NCBI GenBank assembly: GCA_040397785.1
Contig: JBBAVI010000015.1
Coordinates: 1 to 64,000 of the forward strand
Direction: 5' to 3'
From: M3007 sp040397785
GTDB lineage: Bacteria; Bacteroidota; Bacteroidia; Chitinophagales; Saprospiraceae
DNA: 64,000 nucleotides
This document shows, piece after piece, positions 42,174-52,035 of this stretch. Position 1 is the first letter of the stretch. Every line of letters begins with the position of its first letter. The position numbers were made by a program, and so were the translations under genes. Under the pieces are notes generated by a model, which was given only the letters and a program-made list of their open reading frames with translations, ran no database searches and was not told the origin of the DNA.

Positions 42174-43514
42174 TTATTTGCCCAATGTTTTGTTTAATTT
42201 TTTAAATGCCAATTGTGCGTTGGCGTTGGCTGCGTTTAGGTTCAGTTGCGCTTGCAACAGTTTGGTGTTGGCATCTAAGAAATCGGTAGGCGTCGTGGTG
42301 GATGCGGTTAGCCGATTTTGCTCCACCCTGAAATTTTCAGTAGCCTGTTCCACTGCTTTTTTAGCGTATACGATTGCTTGTGCAGCTTGCAAATATTCGG
42401 TATGAGCCATGTTGACTTCAATCATAATACCTTCACTTGCAAGATTGTAACTTGATCGTACTTTTTGAATGGATTTTTGAGATTCCAGCACTTTAGCCTT
42501 GTTGGTGTACAACTCAGATAGAGACCAATTCAGATTTGCCCCAATAAACCAGGTAGGTTTAAATTTTGCTTGGTTCGGAAAAACTCGTTGCTCTGGCATA
42601 TTGTAATTTCCGCTGGCAATGGCACTTACGGTTGGCAGATAATTGGATTTCGTAATTTTAAGTCCAATTTCTGCTGCTTCGGTTGCCGCTTTAATGCTCT
42701 TTAATTCGAGCCTATTGCTCAGTGCTTCAGCGATGTAGGTATCCAATTTAGCATCGACAACAACATCGCTTTCGAGCAATTCAGGCAATTCTAAGGTGGA
42801 GTTGACGGATAAACCCGTGTAAATGCACAGATTGTAGTTCAGTGCGGTGATGGAGTTGGAGATATTGCTCAAATTTGATTCAAGATTCGTGATCGCTAAA
42901 TCAATTTTCAACACATCGTTATCAATGCCAATACCTTGATTTACAAAGTTAACCAAGTCCTGTTTGTTGCTATTCAGCACCTTAATATTGGCCTCTATGA
43001 TTTTTTTTGATGTTTTTAATACGAATAAGTTGTACCATAAAGCAGTGACATTATAAGTATTTGTGATTATATTTTTCTGCAAATCATAGCTAATCACTTC
43101 TGATTCTTTCCTGGTAGCCTCGATGCTGTAGGCGATTTTATTGCCATTCCAAATGAGTTGCTTTAGTTGCAGCGAATTGTAGGATTGGTTTAAAATCTGA
43201 GGATTGAGGGTCACTTCTCCGGTTGGAAAAGCCACACTAAAAGGGGTAACGTTATCGCTTATCCTGGTATAATTTAAGTTTAACCCAACTTGTGGCTTCC
43301 TTAAATTATTGATTTGAGCGATTTTAGCGTTCAAAATTTCTAATTGAGCGCTGTCCACTTTCAGTTGTAAATTGTGCCTATTGGCAAGTTGTATAGCATC
43401 TTCTAAAGAAAGCAATACTGTCGTTTGGGCGGGTAATAAACAATTGAAAAAAAGCAGCAGGAGCAAAACCAAATTGCGCCTTGATCGTGGAAAATCAGTT
43501 GTTGTAAAAGTCAT
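42174..43514 (-). CDS. TolC-like outer-membrane efflux protein
   Basis: A 446-residue outer-membrane factor with signal peptide (MTFTTTDFPRSRRNLVLLLLLFF...LPAQ). Two OEP repeats are visible: LSLEDAIQLANRHNLQLKVDSAQLE at the start and YIAEALSNRLELKSIKAATEAAEI in the middle, each followed by long helices. It forms the duct for the EmrAB-type pump. It is the first gene of the operon, transcribed leftwards; its promoter should lie in 43515-43600, where no full consensus was found. Confidence 0.92.
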   Translation of the reverse strand: MTFTTTDFPRSRRNLVLLLLLFFNCLLPAQTTVLLSLEDAIQLANRHNLQLKVDSAQLEILNAKIAQINNLRKPQVGLNLNYTRISDNVTPFSVAFPTGEVTLNPQILNQSYNSLQLKQLIWNGNKIAYSIEATRKESEVISYDLQKNIITNTYNVTALWYNLFVLKTSKKIIEANIKVLNSNKQDLVNFVNQGIGIDNDVLKIDLAITNLESNLSNISNSITALNYNLCIYTGLSVNSTLELPELLESDVVVDAKLDTYIAEALSNRLELKSIKAATEAAEIGLKITKSNYLPTVSAIASGNYNMPEQRVFPNQAKFKPTWFIGANLNWSLSELYTNKAKVLESQKSIQKVRSSYNLASEGIMIEVNMAHTEYLQAAQAIVYAKKAVEQATENFRVEQNRLTASTTTPTDFLDANTKLLQAQLNLNAANANAQLAFKKLNKTLGK

Positions 43515-43822
43515 CGTTTTGTGTTTTTAAATCTTTATTTTAAATAAGCGATTAAAATAACAGTGAAAAAATATTTTGGTTCAGCATGTTTATAAAAATA
43601 TTTTTTGGGCCCATTTTCCTAGTTTTTTCACTTGGTTTTGGTTGGCCATTGAAATATTTTTAACTCTTAAACCCTTTTCCTATCTTTACGTTTCATCTCG
43701 GCGCAAGTGTAATGCACGTTGCGCTCCATATTTTACCATGCATCATTCAGCATCGATCATTTCAATAAGTATTATTCACCAAAGGTCACACACCTGAAGG
43801 GTATAAGGCTGTTGAAAAACAG
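43515..43822. other. Spacer between efflux operon and ileS, no recognisable gene
   Basis: AT-rich divergent intergenic DNA. A 73-codon open frame here has no family likeness and biased low-complexity composition, so it is not called. Confidence 0.5.
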
Positions 43823-43859
43823 AAACCCCGGTTGGTGTGATACACTTGCCGGGGTTTTT
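43823..43859. terminator. Hairpin in the ileS leader region
   Basis: AAACCCCGG (43823-43831) pairs with CCGGGGTTT (43849-43857), with T-runs on both strands. Nothing on the plus strand upstream needs termination; it lies inside the promoter region of ileS. Confidence 0.65.
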
Positions 43860-43876
43860 GTTTTGAATATCTTTGC
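43845..43876 (+). promoter_or_regulatory. ileS promoter
   Basis: CTTG (43845-43848), 20-base spacer, TATCTTTG (43869-43876), start of ileS 28 bases later. The -33 element lies next to the right arm of the hairpin at 43823-43859. Confidence 0.65.
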
Positions 43877-43903
43877 GCTCCAATTTTAAAATACGATACC
43901 ACG

Positions 43904-46900
43904 ATGTACCGCGAATACAAACATCTCAACCTTGCTGCCTTAGACGCCGAAATCCTGCAATTCTGGGAAGACGAACAGATTTTTCAAAAATCCATCGATC
44001 AACGCCCGGTGGATGAATCGTATGTTTTTTACGAAGGTCCGCCTTCGGCAAATGGCAAGCCCGGCATTCACCACGTCATGGCACGTACGGTAAAAGACAT
44101 GTTTTGCCGCTACCAAACCCTTAAAGGTCACCGCGTAGAACGCAAAGGCGGCTGGGATACCCACGGCCTGCCCATCGAACTCCAGGTGGAGAAAGAACTG
44201 GGCATTACCAAGGAGGATATCGGTAAAAAAATATCGGTGGATGAATACAACCAGGCCTGCCGCTCTACCGTGATGCGCTACAAAGATTTGTGGGATGACA
44301 TTACCCGTAAAATGGGCTATTGGGTGGATTTGGACAATCCGTACATCACCTTCGAAAACAACTACATCGAATCGGTTTGGAACCTGATCGAAATGTTGTA
44401 CCACAAAAAAACACCTTCCGGTCAGACTTATTTGTACAAAGGTTTTACCATTCAGCCGTTTAGTCCGGCGGCGGGTACGGGATTAAGTTCGCATGAGTTA
44501 AACCTTCCAGGGTGCTACAAGGAAGTGACCGACCTGTCGATCATTGCCATGTTTAAGGTAAAAAACGACGAACATGCTGAATTTCTGTTTTCGGAAGCCG
44601 ATGAAGATGTGCGGATCATGGCCTGGACCACCACGCCCTGGACCCTGCCTTCCAATGTGGCTTTGACGGTGGGGCCGGAAATTCATTATGCTAAAGTGCG
44701 CACGTTCAATCCGTACACCGCAGCACCTGTGAGCGTAATTTTGGCATCCGATCGTATTTCGGCGTATTTTAATCCCGAAAACGCCAGTTTGCCCATGGAG
44801 CCGCATGATATCACGGCTAAAAATCCGGCTATTCCTTACCGCATCGACCGTACTTTTTGGGGAAAACAAATGCTGGGAGTGCATTTTGAACAACTCATGC
44901 CGTACGTGACTTCGCCTGAATTGGAAAAAGATGGCTTCCGGGTAATTGGCGGCAACTGGGTAACAACGGAAGACGGTACCGGTGTGGTGCATACTGCTCC
45001 GTACTTTGGCGCGGATGACTTCAAGACCTGTAAAGAAAATGGTGTGCCTTTTATCGGAATCATGGACGACAAAGACCGGTTGCAGCCTTTGGTGGATCGG
45101 CAGGGCCGGTTTGTGGCTGAAGTGACCGATTTCGCGGGTATGTACGTGAAAGCCGATTATTATCCTAAAGACGTTATCGCCGATAAATCCTTCAAATCGA
45201 CCGATTTATTGATCAGTTTAAAACTGAAAGACGAAGGAAAGGCCTTTAAAATTGAAAAATACAAGCACAATTATCCGCATTGCTGGCGGACCGATAAATC
45301 CGTGCTGTACTATCCGCTGGATTCGTGGTTTATCCGTGCATCGGCGGCCAAAGAGCGCATGGCAGAATTGAATAAAACCATCAACTGGAAACCAGAATCG
45401 ACCGGAACCGGGCGTTTTGGACAATGGTTGGATAATTTGCAGGATTGGAATTTGAGCCGTTCGCGTTATTGGGGCATCGCGTTGCCGATTTGGCGCACAG
45501 AAGACGAAAGTGAAGAAGTGTGTTTTGGCTCGGTGGAAGCCCTGAAAGAACGGGTACGCGCGGCCAATTATAAAATCAATACCCGTGAGGGCCAGGAAGC
45601 CTTGTCGCAATCGGAAATTGAAGCAGTTATCAAAGGGTATGATTTAATCAACCAGCCTGATTTTGACTTACATCGGCCTTATATTGACCAAATCGTATTG
45701 TTAAGCAAAGACGGCGCGCGCGCAATGTACCGCGAGGCTGATCTGATTGATGTTTGGTTCGATTCGGGCTCCATGCCTTATGCGCAATGGCATTATCCAT
45801 TTGAAAACCAGGATAAATTCCGCCAAAACTTCCCGGCCGACTTCATCGCGGAAGGCGTCGACCAAACCCGGGGCTGGTTTTACACCTTGCATGCGATAGC
45901 CGTGATGTGCTTCGATTCGGTCGCGTATAAAAACGTGGTATCCAATGGGTTAGTGCTGGATAAAGAGGGCAATAAAATGTCCAAATCAAAGGGAAATGTG
46001 GTCGATCCGTTTGAAACCATTGCCACCCACGGTGCAGATGCCACCCGCTGGTACATGATTTCCAATGCAGCACCTTGGGAAAACCTGAAATTTGACTTGG
46101 GTGGTATCGTGGAAAGTCGGAATAAATTTTTCGGCACCTTGTTCAATACCTACAATTTCTTTGCCTTGTATGCCAATTTGGACCAATGGGCGATGGACGA
46201 GCAAAATGTGATGCCGTATTTGGAACGCAGCGAATTGGACCGCTGGGTCATTTCCAAACTCTACAGTTTGGTGGCAGAATACCGCACTGCGATGGACGAT
46301 TACGAACCGACCAAAGCCGCGCGTGCCATCGAAAGCTTTGTCGATGAGCATCTTAGCAACTGGTATGTACGGCTTTCGCGCCGGCGTTTCTGGCGGGGCG
46401 ATATGGGCGCCGACAAACGCGCAGCCTACGAAACCTTGTATGAATGTTTGATGGTTACCAGTCAACTGTCGGCCAGTCTGGCGCCTTTCTTCTCCGATTG
46501 GTTGTACCGCAACCTCACCGCGCCCGTGCGCGAGCAAGCCAAGCACCATCATACACCCTTGCGCCATGAATCGGTGCATTTGACCGACTTGACCCAGCCG
46601 GATGCCTCCAAAGTGGATCTTGATTTGGAGCAACGCATGGATTATGCACAACGCATTTGTTCGCTGGCGCTGAGTATCCGCAAAAAGGAAAAATTGCGGG
46701 TGCGTTTGCCGTTGCAAAAAATCCTGTTGCCGGTATTGGATGCTTCCTTTATTGACGCAGTGGATGGGGTTAAGGATTTGATTTTGAGCGAAATCAATGT
46801 AAAAGAAATCGAATACATAACGGACGCAAGCGGATTGTTGAAAAAAGGTGCCAAAGCCAATTTCAAAACCTTAGGCGCCAAACTGGGCAAAGACATGAAA

Positions 46901-47362
46901 GCCGCCGCCGATCTAATTGCGGCCTTTACCAATGAAGAAATCAATGCTTTGGAAAAAAGCGGCCAACACGCGGTACAAATCAAGGGGACCGATTACGTAC
47001 TGACGCCAGAAGATTTGATTGTCACTACAGAAGACCTGCCAGGATGGAAAGTTGCCAACGATGCAGGATTGACCGTTGCCCTGGATGTAACCATGACCGA
47101 TCAATTGCTTGCAGAAGGCACCGCCCGCGATTTGGTGAACCGCATCCAAAACGTGCGCAAAGAGCAAAACTTCCAGGTAACCGACCGCATTGTAGTTACC
47201 CTCGAAAAGCATCCGGCCATCCTGGATGCCGTTGCGCAATTTGCCGATTATATCAAAGCAGAGGTACTTGCAGAATCCATCATTTTGGAAGAACAACTGG
47301 AAGCCGACAAAGTGGAACTGAATGATCAGGTAAGTTTGGGCATTTTGGTTTCTTTGAATTGA
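43904..47362 (+). CDS. ileS: Isoleucyl-tRNA synthetase, long type
   Basis: A 1152-residue class Ia synthetase that charges tRNA-Ile. The HIGH motif appears as PPSANGKPGIHHV (GIHH, residues 54-57), the connective editing domain spans ~200-420 with WTTTPWTLPSNVAL, and the KMSKS loop is KMSKSKGNVVDPFE near residue 691. The anticodon-binding domain and a long C-terminal extension (ending DQVSLGILVSLN) make it the eukaryote-like long form usual in Bacteroidota and related to the less mupirocin-sensitive class. The gene is monocistronic: its own promoter upstream and a hairpin terminator downstream. The CAU-anticodon tRNA-Ile2 at 4461 is one of its substrates. Confidence 0.97.
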   Translation: MYREYKHLNLAALDAEILQFWEDEQIFQKSIDQRPVDESYVFYEGPPSANGKPGIHHVMARTVKDMFCRYQTLKGHRVERKGGWDTHGLPIELQVEKELGITKEDIGKKISVDEYNQACRSTVMRYKDLWDDITRKMGYWVDLDNPYITFENNYIESVWNLIEMLYHKKTPSGQTYLYKGFTIQPFSPAAGTGLSSHELNLPGCYKEVTDLSIIAMFKVKNDEHAEFLFSEADEDVRIMAWTTTPWTLPSNVALTVGPEIHYAKVRTFNPYTAAPVSVILASDRISAYFNPENASLPMEPHDITAKNPAIPYRIDRTFWGKQMLGVHFEQLMPYVTSPELEKDGFRVIGGNWVTTEDGTGVVHTAPYFGADDFKTCKENGVPFIGIMDDKDRLQPLVDRQGRFVAEVTDFAGMYVKADYYPKDVIADKSFKSTDLLISLKLKDEGKAFKIEKYKHNYPHCWRTDKSVLYYPLDSWFIRASAAKERMAELNKTINWKPESTGTGRFGQWLDNLQDWNLSRSRYWGIALPIWRTEDESEEVCFGSVEALKERVRAANYKINTREGQEALSQSEIEAVIKGYDLINQPDFDLHRPYIDQIVLLSKDGARAMYREADLIDVWFDSGSMPYAQWHYPFENQDKFRQNFPADFIAEGVDQTRGWFYTLHAIAVMCFDSVAYKNVVSNGLVLDKEGNKMSKSKGNVVDPFETIATHGADATRWYMISNAAPWENLKFDLGGIVESRNKFFGTLFNTYNFFALYANLDQWAMDEQNVMPYLERSELDRWVISKLYSLVAEYRTAMDDYEPTKAARAIESFVDEHLSNWYVRLSRRRFWRGDMGADKRAAYETLYECLMVTSQLSASLAPFFSDWLYRNLTAPVREQAKHHHTPLRHESVHLTDLTQPDASKVDLDLEQRMDYAQRICSLALSIRKKEKLRVRLPLQKILLPVLDASFIDAVDGVKDLILSEINVKEIEYITDASGLLKKGAKANFKTLGAKLGKDMKAAADLIAAFTNEEINALEKSGQHAVQIKGTDYVLTPEDLIVTTEDLPGWKVANDAGLTVALDVTMTDQLLAEGTARDLVNRIQNVRKEQNFQVTDRIVVTLEKHPAILDAVAQFADYIKAEVLAESIILEEQLEADKVELNDQVSLGILVSLN

Positions 47363-47381
47363 ACGATATTTTAATGTCTGG

Positions 47382-47415
47382 TACCGCTGGGGTGGCAGAA
47401 ACTGCCCCAGCGGTA
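47382..47415 (+). terminator. Terminator after ileS
   Basis: TACCGCTGGGG (47382-47392) pairs with CCCCAGCGGTA (47405-47415); a T-rich run follows at 47422-47429. Confidence 0.8.
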
Positions 47416-47448
47416 TAACGCTATTTTTTACTTTGATTTCTCTTGTAA

Positions 47449-47919
47449 ATGGCTTTAAATTTGAAATACACTTTAAAAATTCTGCTTTTTCTTCAACTCA
47501 TGTGCGCTTCATGCATACACGCACAAAACGAACCCTCCATACAATTCTCCTTTAACCACCTCGCCTTATCCGTCAAAAATATAGATCGTTCGGCCGAGTT
47601 TTATGCGCGTGTACTACAACTCCCGGAAATCACCAACCGCACCCAAAAACCAGGTATTCGTTGGTTTTCGTTAGGCGACGGTAAAGAATTACACCTTATT
47701 TCCACCATTCCTGGGCCCGTACAGACCAACAAAGCCGTGCATTTCGCCTTTACCACCCCCGATTTCGAGGTTCTGGTGCAATTGTTAATCAAAGAAAAAA
47801 TTCCTTATTCCGACTGGCCGGGCGTTGCCAACCAGATTACCACGCGGGCCGATGGGATCCGTCAATTGTATTTTCAGGATCCTGATGGGTATTGGATTGA
47901 GGTGAATAGTGTTGAGTAG
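47449..47919 (+). CDS. Secreted VOC (glyoxalase/bleomycin-resistance fold) protein
   Basis: A 156-residue exported protein with signal peptide (MALNLKYTLKILLFLQLMCASCIHA). The mature part is a single VOC module: FNHLALSVKNIDRSAEFYARVL (His metal ligand), ELHLISTIPG, NKAVHFAFTTPDFEVL and RQLYFQDPDGYWIEVNS (Glu ligand). VOC proteins bind a divalent metal and act on small carbonyl or halogenated compounds; secretion is unusual for the family. The metal-site residues look complete. It stands alone before the repeat array. Confidence 0.88.
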   Translation: MALNLKYTLKILLFLQLMCASCIHAQNEPSIQFSFNHLALSVKNIDRSAEFYARVLQLPEITNRTQKPGIRWFSLGDGKELHLISTIPGPVQTNKAVHFAFTTPDFEVLVQLLIKEKIPYSDWPGVANQITTRADGIRQLYFQDPDGYWIEVNSVE

Positions 47920-47924
47920 GTTTC

Positions 47925-48560
47925 CTACCATAGCTTCGGTCCTACGGACCTTTACACGTTATTTGCCGGGCAAATGAAATTTCAAGAGTACAGCGAAGGT
48001 CCATAGGACCGAAACTATGGTAGCCAACACAAAGACCAACGTACGGAACTCCGTAGGAGTGGAATTTTAGACATTGCAACATTTTGCCAAGAAAGACTGC
48101 GTCCAATTTGGGGAAAAAACAATTATTTCACCTCCTGCCGGAGGTTATACCGCGCGTTTTGCTTTTCTAGCATAGTTTCGGTCCTACGGACCTATGCGCA
48201 TCACTTCACCAAGCAAACGAAATTTCAGGAGCACCGAGAATAGGTCCGTAGGACCGAAAATATGGTAGCAAGCCCAAAAACCAACGTACGGAACTCCGTA
48301 GGAGTGGAATTTTAGACATGGCAATAATTTTCCAGAAAAATTGCAGCCGATTTGGGAAAAAACAAATTATTAAACCTCCTGCCGGAGGTAATACCGCGTG
48401 TTTTGCTTTTCTACCATAGTTTCGGTCCTACGGACCTATGTATATTTTGCCTGGCAGACGAAATTCCAAGAGCACCGAGAATAGGTCCGTAGGACCGAAA
48501 ATATGGTAGCAAGCCCAAAAACCAACGTACGGAACTCCGTAGGAGTGGAATTTTAGACAT
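47925..48560. repeat. Tandem array of a ~243-bp palindromic repeat, 2.6 copies
   Basis: Unit starts at 47925, 48167 and 48411 (periods 242 and 244); the third is cut at about 48560. Each unit has an outer inverted repeat (ACCATAGTTTCGGTCC with its complement, about 70 bases apart), a small palindrome ACTCCGTAGGAGT, and ACCTCCTGCCGGAGGT (48130-48145, 48374-48389). There is no gene in the array. Confidence 0.9.
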
Positions 48561-48565
48561 GCACT

Positions 48566-51202
48566 TCATCGCCCAAGCCCTGCCAACAACCCTCCCAATA
48601 ATTTCACCGCATTTTCAACAACAGCCGCGTTTTCTACCGGAATTTTAAGATAAGTCTGGCCCGTTTCCGCATCTGTTTGTACAATTGACTGCACCAATTC
48701 CTGGGTTTTTTCAGGACTGCTCAACGTCTGCGCCAATCCTGAGAAAAAATTTACCCCGCTGCGAATCAACTCCTGGGGCGATTCGGGCACCGGTGCCAGT
48801 TGTGGCATTGCTGGGTTGGAGGGTGTTCTTTTTGCTACATCCGCTTTCTTTTCTTCCTCAGCAGTGGGTTTAGGTGCCCGTTCAATGGAGGTCGAGTTCC
48901 GGCTCGTCGTTTCCGCTTTATCCTCTTTCACACTGGGTGTCAAGGCATCTGAATCATGCTCTATTTTCAAGGCATCCAGTTCTGGTTCGGCAGCGTGGTC
49001 GGGGCGTTCAAGTTCATCCGTTTCTGCAGCAACATCAGCGTCCGAGGCTTCCCAACCATTACCCGCCAAGGTTTCGACGTTTTCCATAAACTTCTTAAAC
49101 TTCGATTCGGACATAAAGATCGTGTCATCACCCGCTGGATCTAAAACTCCTTGTGCAAGGGAAGATTTAAATACCAAAATATCCAACATGCGCTCTTCAA
49201 TGCTGCTGGCCGACACCATATTTATAATTGTCACATTTTCGACTTGCCCCATGCGATATATCCGACCAATACGCTGCTCTAATATCGCAGGGTTCCAGGG
49301 AATATCCAGATTCACCATCAAACTGGCTGATTGCAAGTTCAATCCGACCCCGCCCGCATCGGTCGATAAAAACACCCGACAGTCTGGATCTTCCCGAAAT
49401 CGCGTAATCAAATCCTCCCGATCCACCGACGCAACACCGCCATGTAAATAGGCATACCCAACTTCCACGGCATCCAGTTCCTGGGCTACCAACCGGGTCA
49501 TGCGCTCCCATTGACTAAAGACCACAATTTTTTGCTCGTCATTTACCAGCGCCTCTTCAAAAATGCACAACAACTCATCAATTTTCGTATCAAAACGCGT
49601 TTGTTGATCCAAAATATAGGTACTATCGGCCACCATGCGCATCTGCGACAAGCACAAAATCAACATCCGGCGGTCCTTTTCACTCAAAAAATGATGTCGC
49701 CGCCATTTTGCGACTAAACGCGCGACCGCATCCGCCAGATCGCGGTGAATGTCGACCTGTTGTTGCATCATCGGTACCATTAACACTTTGTCCATGCGTT
49801 TGGGCAACTCTGTTAGTACCTCTTTTTTCAAACGCCGAATCAGGCAATCCGCAAGCAATTCGCCAATTTCTTTCAAGTTTTTATAGCCTACAATCTGCCC
49901 ATTATCCCCTTTGATCTGGTAACGATCCAAAAAACGATACAGAGGCGGCAATTTATGCTGGTCAATCAATTGCACCACTGCGTACAGGTCTTCCAGTTTG
50001 TTTTCGAGCGGCGTGCCCGTAAGTACAAAGCAGTATGGTGTTTGGATTCGTTTTACTTGAATAGATACTTTCGTTCGGAAATTCTTAATCCGTTGTGCCT
50101 CATCCAGGATCAATAGGTCGGCTCCCATTTTATGCAGTAAATCCGCATCATTGGCCATCGTATTGTAGCTGACAATCTGGAAAAAAGCCTCTGATTTTTC
50201 ATATTGTGCAATGCGTTTGGTTTGGGTACCTTCCACTACCAAAACCGTCGCATCTGTAAATTTCTCAATTTCCGATTTCCACTGATATTTCAGGGAGGTA
50301 GGGCACACAATCAGTACTTTTTGGATGCCCATTTCACGGCGCAACAGTTCGGCAGCACCGATGGCCTGAATTGTTTTCCCAAGGCCCATTTCATCTGCAA
50401 GCAGGCAGCGGCCCGCGCGGGTAGCAAAAACAATTCCCGTTTTTTGGTAAGGGAAAAGCGTTGTTTTTAGCAAGTTGTCAAAATATGCACTATTTGCCCC
50501 CGATGGCAGCAGCGCATCAATCTGCTTCTGCCGGTTCAAGCGCCCCCGTTGCTCCACAATCAGGTCAAAAGCGTCGGAAGCGCACTGGAATTCGGGTTGA
50601 ATGGCTCGCGCCGCTGCAATTAATGTCTCAAATTGTACAAAACCGGGTGTTTGTAAAAAGCCTTGTTCATCAAACCAGGCCGCAGCCCATTGCCGGAATG
50701 CGGCTTCTTGTGCAGAACCAATATACAAGCGAATTTTTGGTTCCTGCCGGTAATCCACATAAACGCGGGAAATTTCAGGCCGAAATCCTGCTTTGAACGC
50801 TTTTTTCGCCCCCCATTGTTTATTGATTTTATGCAAAGTAGCACTGATATGCTTGCACAAGCCCAATCGATTGGTTTTAAAATCTTGGCAATTACACGTA
50901 TTTCCGACCGAAAACAGCGTATTAGTAGGAACTAAGCCCTTTTTAGGCAATGTCGCCCGAATGTCCACCTGATAGGCATTGCGTGAACTCGGATTCCACA
51001 CCTGGTATTCCGAAAAAAACGGTTCTGAGCCTGAGTTGGTTACCTGAAAATCCTGTTCTTCTCCGAATTGTTGGCGCAAATTCATTTGCCACATTTCGAG
51101 TTGCATGGTTTCAGGTTGTTTATGGAAAGAAACCCGTAAGTCCTTCTTCTTTTTAGGCTTTTTTGCCGTTTTTTTCTTTTCGGTATGCTCGGAATGCGCC
51201 AT
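48566..51202 (-). CDS. SNF2-family helicase with N-terminal SWIM zinc finger
   Basis: An 878-residue DNA-translocating ATPase. The ATG at 51202 (MAHSEHTEKKKTAKKPKKKKD) is chosen over one 17 codons upstream. A SWIM zinc finger lies at about 103-118 (CNCQDF...GLCKH). The SNF2 ATPase follows: Walker A DEMGLGKTIQ near 270, DEAQ near 367, GTPLENKLEDLY, and helicase-C motifs LSTDAGGVGLNLQSA and QRIGRIYRMGQ. The last ~170 residues are acidic, low-complexity and end in a conserved-looking helix. Such enzymes remodel protein-DNA complexes, for example RNA polymerase recycling (RapA-like) or repair. The partner is unknown. Its 3' end abuts the repeat array. Confidence 0.92.
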   Translation of the reverse strand: MAHSEHTEKKKTAKKPKKKKDLRVSFHKQPETMQLEMWQMNLRQQFGEEQDFQVTNSGSEPFFSEYQVWNPSSRNAYQVDIRATLPKKGLVPTNTLFSVGNTCNCQDFKTNRLGLCKHISATLHKINKQWGAKKAFKAGFRPEISRVYVDYRQEPKIRLYIGSAQEAAFRQWAAAWFDEQGFLQTPGFVQFETLIAAARAIQPEFQCASDAFDLIVEQRGRLNRQKQIDALLPSGANSAYFDNLLKTTLFPYQKTGIVFATRAGRCLLADEMGLGKTIQAIGAAELLRREMGIQKVLIVCPTSLKYQWKSEIEKFTDATVLVVEGTQTKRIAQYEKSEAFFQIVSYNTMANDADLLHKMGADLLILDEAQRIKNFRTKVSIQVKRIQTPYCFVLTGTPLENKLEDLYAVVQLIDQHKLPPLYRFLDRYQIKGDNGQIVGYKNLKEIGELLADCLIRRLKKEVLTELPKRMDKVLMVPMMQQQVDIHRDLADAVARLVAKWRRHHFLSEKDRRMLILCLSQMRMVADSTYILDQQTRFDTKIDELLCIFEEALVNDEQKIVVFSQWERMTRLVAQELDAVEVGYAYLHGGVASVDREDLITRFREDPDCRVFLSTDAGGVGLNLQSASLMVNLDIPWNPAILEQRIGRIYRMGQVENVTIINMVSASSIEERMLDILVFKSSLAQGVLDPAGDDTIFMSESKFKKFMENVETLAGNGWEASDADVAAETDELERPDHAAEPELDALKIEHDSDALTPSVKEDKAETTSRNSTSIERAPKPTAEEEKKADVAKRTPSNPAMPQLAPVPESPQELIRSGVNFFSGLAQTLSSPEKTQELVQSIVQTDAETGQTYLKIPVENAAVVENAVKLLGGLLAGLGR

Positions 51203-51431
51203 GGTGGTTATAATTAATGGTGGACTTTCAGCGTAAATGTAGGGGGGACTCAACTAAATTAATATACGTTAGCGGAAAAAAAATAGGCTTTTATCCCTTT
51301 TTTGTTTTCGTGTACTTTGCGCTTTATAATTTTGTGCATAATCTTCGGCTTAAGTTGTTGACAATCGACGCTAAGCACACAGGTGAATGCTGCCTTTTAG
51401 GCGGTATTGAGTAAAAATAAATCAAGTCGAT

Positions 51432-52001
51432 ATGGCAACTGGACATAAATTTGAATTGGCACCAGCAACGCGGGATGCCTTGTTTCAAACATTACAGGAC
51501 CGTTTTCACAAAAACCAGCACCGCCATAAAGGGCTTATATGGGCCGATGTACAAGCCAAATTGTATGCAAACGATGTGAAACTATGGTCGCTCCACGCCA
51601 TGGAAAGCACCGGTGGCGAACCGGATGTAGTGGGCTATGATCGGGAGCAGGAAGCTTTTGTTTTTTTTGATTGTTCGGCAGAAAGCCCCAAAGGCCGAAG
51701 AAGTTTGTGTTACGACCGGGAAGCGCATGAGGCCCGGAAAGAATTCAAGCCAGAAAATACGGTGATTGACATGGCCGCGGAAATGGGCATCCAACTTTTG
51801 ACAGAGGCGCAATATCGGGCCTTGCAGGAACTGGGTAATTTTGATACAAAAACGTCGAGTTGGGTGCAAACACCGGCGGCGATCCGAAAATTAGACGGTG
51901 CCCTTTTTTGCGACCGCCGGTACAACCATGTATTTGTGTACCACAATGGCGCGTCGAGTTATTACGCAGCGCGGGGCTTTCGAGGGGCGTTATGGGTTTG
52001 A
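51432..52001 (+). CDS. DUF4256 protein
   Basis: A 189-residue soluble protein matching DUF4256: FQTLQDRFHKNQHRHKGLIWADVQAKL, WSLHAMESTGGEPDVVGYD, FDCSAESPKGRRSLCYD and AAEMGIQLLTEAQYRALQ. The family is widespread but has no assigned reaction; the shape suggests a small nuclease- or ligand-binding-like fold, which is speculation. It is divergent from the SNF2 gene (230-base gap) and followed after 34 bases by the DUF6688-like gene. Confidence 0.82.
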   Translation: MATGHKFELAPATRDALFQTLQDRFHKNQHRHKGLIWADVQAKLYANDVKLWSLHAMESTGGEPDVVGYDREQEAFVFFDCSAESPKGRRSLCYDREAHEARKEFKPENTVIDMAAEMGIQLLTEAQYRALQELGNFDTKTSSWVQTPAAIRKLDGALFCDRRYNHVFVYHNGASSYYAARGFRGALWV

Positions 52002-52035
52002 GCAATTTCCTATTTGATCATTTTAAACTCAACCA

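Noticed and set aside
43576..43797. 73-codon frame between tolC and ileS
   Set aside because: No family likeness, low-complexity composition and no plausible ribosome site or promoter.
43823..43876. T-box riboswitch for ileS
   Set aside because: No T-box consensus, specifier loop or antiterminator is visible; the phylum rarely uses this mechanism.
45986..46717. 243-codon frame on the minus strand
   Set aside because: Antisense to the IleRS coding sequence, with no recognisable domain.
47925..48560. CRISPR array
   Set aside because: Repeats are about 243 bases, three in number and differ in length; there are no short direct repeats with unique spacers and no cas genes.
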